Assembly: GCF_003386865.1 (NCBI RefSeq)
Contig: NZ_QTUA01000001.1
Span: 3,410,001-3,474,000, forward strand
Direction: 5' to 3'
Source of the DNA: Calidifontibacter indicus
GTDB lineage: Bacteria; Actinomycetota; Actinomycetes; Actinomycetales; Dermatophilaceae
Length of the DNA: 64,000 bases
Part shown: in pieces, positions 61,741 through 64,000 of the stretch
Numbering within the stretch: position 1 is the stretch's first letter
How the letters are laid out: each line of letters opens with the position of its first letter
Notes under the pieces: generated by a model
Told to the model about the DNA's origin: nothing
Seen by the model: only the letters and a program-made list of their open reading frames with translations
Databases searched by the model: none
Translations under genes and position numbers: made by a program

Positions 61741-62406
61741 CTATCGGCTGAGACCCTCGTCCGGATCGCCGTAGCGGCCGGTGACCAAGTAGACGATGCG
61801 GTTGGCGACGGCCACCGCGTGGTCGCCGAAGCGCTCGTAGTAGCGCGAGAGCAGGGTGATGTCGACCGCGGTCTCGGTCGGGTGGTCCCAGCGCTCGGAG
61901 TGCAGGGCCTGGAAGATCTGGCGGTGCAGTTCGTCCATCTTCTCGTCGGCCTGCTGGATGGCGAGGGCGGCGTGGACGTCCTTGCTGTCGATGGCCTCAC
62001 CGGTCTTGGCGGCGAGGTCGATCGCGCACTCGGACATCGCGGTGATGTGCGGCAGCACCTCGGCGGGCACGGCCCGGTTGGGGTAGCGCATCCGCGCGAT
62101 CTTGGCGATGTGGCGGGCGAGGTCGCCCATGCGCTCGATGTCGGAGGCCATGTGCATGGCGGTGACGACCATGCGCAGGTCGGTGGCGACCGGCTGCTGG
62201 CGGGCGAGGAGGTCGACGGAGAGGTCGTCGACCTGGCGGCGCACCTGGTCGATGTCGTCGTCGGCAGCGATGACACTCTCGGCGATCCCGAGGTCGGCGT
62301 TCACCAGCGCCTCGGTGGCGCGCTTCATCGCCGTGCCGACCATGCCGGTCATGGCCACCAGCTGGTCGGAGACACGATCGAGATCGTCGTGGAAGGCGTT
62401 ACGCAT
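61741..62406 (-). CDS. phoU: PhoU phosphate-signalling regulator
   Basis: A 221-residue two-repeat helical protein. Both repeats show the metal-cluster motif: VTAMHMASDIERMGDLARHI (first) and ITLLSRYYERFGDHAVAVAN (second). It links the Pst phosphate transporter to the SenX3-type kinase, keeping the system off when phosphate is plentiful. Divergent from senX3 with a PHO-box-like site between. Confidence 0.94.
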   Translation of the reverse strand: MRNAFHDDLDRVSDQLVAMTGMVGTAMKRATEALVNADLGIAESVIAADDDIDQVRRQVDDLSVDLLARQQPVATDLRMVVTAMHMASDIERMGDLARHIAKIARMRYPNRAVPAEVLPHITAMSECAIDLAAKTGEAIDSKDVHAALAIQQADEKMDELHRQIFQALHSERWDHPTETAVDITLLSRYYERFGDHAVAVANRIVYLVTGRYGDPDEGLSR

Positions 62407-62516
62407 GCGTGGATCGTCCTTGCTTCGTGGGTGGTTCCCCGGATGTCTTCGAGGCACCTGTCGGTCTGTCATTCTGCCGCAGATCCGTCAGTGCCGAGCT
62501 GAGGTTCGCAGGCTGC

Positions 62517-62545
62517 GATGAACACCTTCGAACGCGAAGGTGAAC
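62517..62545 (-). promoter_or_regulatory. Putative PHO box between phoU and senX3
   Basis: On the minus strand, GTTCACC and GTTCATC are 22 bp apart with CGTTCGAA midway, that is, three units at 11-bp spacing. This is the arrangement of actinobacterial PhoP/RegX3 direct-repeat sites. It lies 84 bp before senX3. Confidence 0.55.
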
Positions 62546-62628
62546 GGCAGATAGACCGCAGTCGTACCCCCGTCGCGGCTGGCTCACCGGGCGCGGCGGG
62601 TCTGTGCGACCCGCGTACATTGAGCCGC

Positions 62629-63810
62629 GTGTTGGAGGTTGTGATCGCGGTGGCGGCGTTGGTCGTCGGGCTGGTTGCCGGTTGGGCAATAGGCCGTGTC
62701 GCGCGTTCGGCCACCCCGACGCAGCCGGCCGTCTCGGCCGTAGCGACCCCTGAACCGATCGGCGCACAGGCCGCCGAGATCCTCGATGCGTTGCGGTCGA
62801 TCTCGCTGGTGGTCGACGCGTCCGACCGGGTGGTGCGTTCGTCGCCGTCGGCGTCGGCGCTCGGCCTGGTGCGCGGCCCGGAGATGGTGCACGACGAGTT
62901 GCGGACGCTGGTGCGCACCGCCCGCCGCGACCAGGACCTCCACGAGGTGGAGCTCGAACTGACCCGCGGTTTCAACGGTGCCGGACGCCTGGTGCTCGGT
63001 GTCCGGGTGACACCCCTGTCGGGTGGTCACGTGCTGGCGCTGATCGACGACCGCTCCCAGCTGCGCCGGGTCGAGGAGACCCGACGCGACTTCGTGGTCA
63101 ATGTCAGCCACGAACTGAAGACCCCGGTGGCCGGTCTGAGCCTGCTCGCCGAGGCCGTCGTCGACGCCAGCGACGACCCCGACGCCGTCCGCCGTTTTGC
63201 CGGCCGGATGGGCACCGAGACCGCGCGCCTCAACCAGTTGGTGCAGGAGATCGTCGAGTTGTCGCGGCTGCAGGTCGCCGAGACCCTCGACGCCCCCGAG
63301 CGGGTCGACGTCCGGGCCTGTGCACTCGACGCCGTCGAGCATCTGCGCCTGGTCGCCGATGACCGCAACATTTCGATCACCACCGACGACGACGGGTCGC
63401 CGGCCGAGGTGTTCGGTGACGCGAATCTGGTGACCACAGCGATTCGCAACCTCGTCGAGAACGCGGTGAACTACTCGGCCGACGACACCCGCGTGACGGT
63501 GACCGTGAAGGGCAGCGCCGACCTGGTCACCGTGGCGGTCAAGGACCAGGGCAGCGGCATCCCCGCGGCCGAGCTCGACCGGGTGTTCGAGCGGTTCTAC
63601 CGGGTCGATGCCGCCCGCTCCCGCCGCACCGGCGGCACCGGCCTCGGCCTGGCGATCGTCAAGCACGTCTGTGCCAACCACGGCGGCGAGGTCACCGTGT
63701 GGTCCGAGGAGGGCCACGGGTCGACCTTCACCATCCGCCTGCCCGCGGCGCAGCCCCAGAATCCCACCCCCGGCGAACCCGCCGAACCAGTCCGAAAGGT
63801 GACGACATGA
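62629..63810 (+). CDS. senX3: SenX3/PhoR-type sensor histidine kinase
   Basis: A 393-residue membrane kinase. One N-terminal helix (VVIAVAALVVGLVAGWAIG), a PAS-like domain (about 55-140), the HisKA phospho-acceptor in VVNVSHELKTPVAGLSLLAE (about 160-180) and HATPase with NLVENAVNYS, DQGSGIP and GGTGLGLAIVKH. It senses phosphate status and phosphorylates RegX3. GTG start with TACATT seven bases upstream suggests a leaderless mRNA. Overlaps regX3 by ATGA. Confidence 0.92.
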   Translation: MLEVVIAVAALVVGLVAGWAIGRVARSATPTQPAVSAVATPEPIGAQAAEILDALRSISLVVDASDRVVRSSPSASALGLVRGPEMVHDELRTLVRTARRDQDLHEVELELTRGFNGAGRLVLGVRVTPLSGGHVLALIDDRSQLRRVEETRRDFVVNVSHELKTPVAGLSLLAEAVVDASDDPDAVRRFAGRMGTETARLNQLVQEIVELSRLQVAETLDAPERVDVRACALDAVEHLRLVADDRNISITTDDDGSPAEVFGDANLVTTAIRNLVENAVNYSADDTRVTVTVKGSADLVTVAVKDQGSGIPAAELDRVFERFYRVDAARSRRTGGTGLGLAIVKHVCANHGGEVTVWSEEGHGSTFTIRLPAAQPQNPTPGEPAEPVRKVTT

Positions 63811-64000
63811 CCCGCATCCTCCTGGTCGAGGACGAGGAGTCGCTCTCCGACCCGCTCGCCTACCTGCTCGGGAAGGAGGGCTACGAGGTGGCGGTCGCCG
63901 AGACCGGCCCGGACGCCCTGCTCGAGTTCGACCGGGGCGGCGCCGACCTGGTGCTGCTCGACCTGATGCTGCCCGGCATGTCCGGCACCGAGGTGTGCCG
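63807..64000 (+). CDS. regX3: RegX3-type response regulator, 3' end outside window
   Basis: The first 64 residues of an OmpR/PhoB-type regulator: LLVEDEESLSDPLAYLLGKE with the acidic pocket, and the phospho-acceptor Asp in DLVLLDLMLPGMSG (about 53). The DNA-binding domain is beyond position 64000. Coupled to senX3 by ATGA. It would activate phosphate-starvation genes. Confidence 0.92.
   Translation, partial: MTRILLVEDEESLSDPLAYLLGKEGYEVAVAETGPDALLEFDRGGADLVLLDLMLPGMSGTEVC

Overview
The window is 64 kb of high-GC chromosomal DNA from an actinobacterium. The evidence is the gene set: mycothiol-dependent formaldehyde oxidation, a resuscitation-promoting factor behind a c-di-AMP riboswitch, CarD, the SenX3/RegX3/PhoU phosphate system, many Tat-exported proteins, and several genes that look leaderless. 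Gene order matches two Mycobacterium tuberculosis blocks: glpD1-tetR-flavoprotein-DAG kinase (Rv2249c to Rv2252) and lpqE/carD-ispD-ispF-cysS-rlmB (Rv3579c to Rv3584). Content and style suggest Micrococcales (Dermacoccaceae/Intrasporangiaceae-like), but the species cannot be fixed from sequence alone.

Layout. 1-2.7 kb: truncated drug-efflux MFS gene, tRNA-Tyr, lysine-type permease. 2.8-6.4 kb: YajQ, an orphan DUF559-type nuclease bracketed by palindromic repeats, and a Tat-exported phosphoesterase. 6.5-9.8 kb: TetR-controlled acyl-CoA dehydrogenase/FabG-like/MaoC operon. 9.8-16.5 kb: beta-lactamase-fold hydrolase, aminopeptidase N, cell-surface 5'-nucleotidase, HtpX. 16.5-22.5 kb: UDG, SGNH hydrolase, HTTM protein pair, polysaccharide deacetylase, threonine aldolase, acyl-CoA dehydrogenase. 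22.6-27.1 kb: large uncharacterised protein plus SDR, then two tandem L,D-transpeptidases. 27.2-32.9 kb: PIG-L deacetylase and the glycerol-3-phosphate/ether-lipid-like cluster (glpD is frameshifted). 32.9-38.1 kb: purine/ureide module (NCS2 permease, IclR regulator, HpcH/HpaI-type enzyme, allantoinase). 38.2-42.5 kb: LysE exporter, then an accessory patch with an HNH/DUF222 protein and an IS110 element between two nearly identical palindromes, next to tRNA-Thr. 42.5-49.6 kb: prepilin peptidase, frameshifted Zn-alcohol dehydrogenase, ThrE, Rpf with ydaO riboswitch, Ser/Thr kinase, CBS protein. 49.7-50.9 kb: a deletion scar joining the 3' parts of a LacI regulator and a sugar ABC ATPase. 50.9-54 kb: DUF4032 protein and three small membrane proteins. 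54-64 kb: rlmB, cysS, phospholipase remnant, formaldehyde detoxification pair, LpqE-like lipoprotein, carD, fused ispDF, phoU, senX3, regX3 (cut by the window end).

The most unusual feature is the intergenic DNA. At least three distinct families of long imperfect palindromes occur. One is a roughly 95-bp element repeated three times, each time exactly between convergent genes. One has a fixed GTGGAG-CTCTAC-CTCCAC core and brackets the DUF559 nuclease. One 46-bp palindrome pair brackets the HNH nuclease and IS110. Other notable points are an IspD-IspF fusion with an acidic repeat linker that also carries a good internal start site for IspF, single-base frameshifts in two otherwise intact enzymes, and the lacI/ABC scar.
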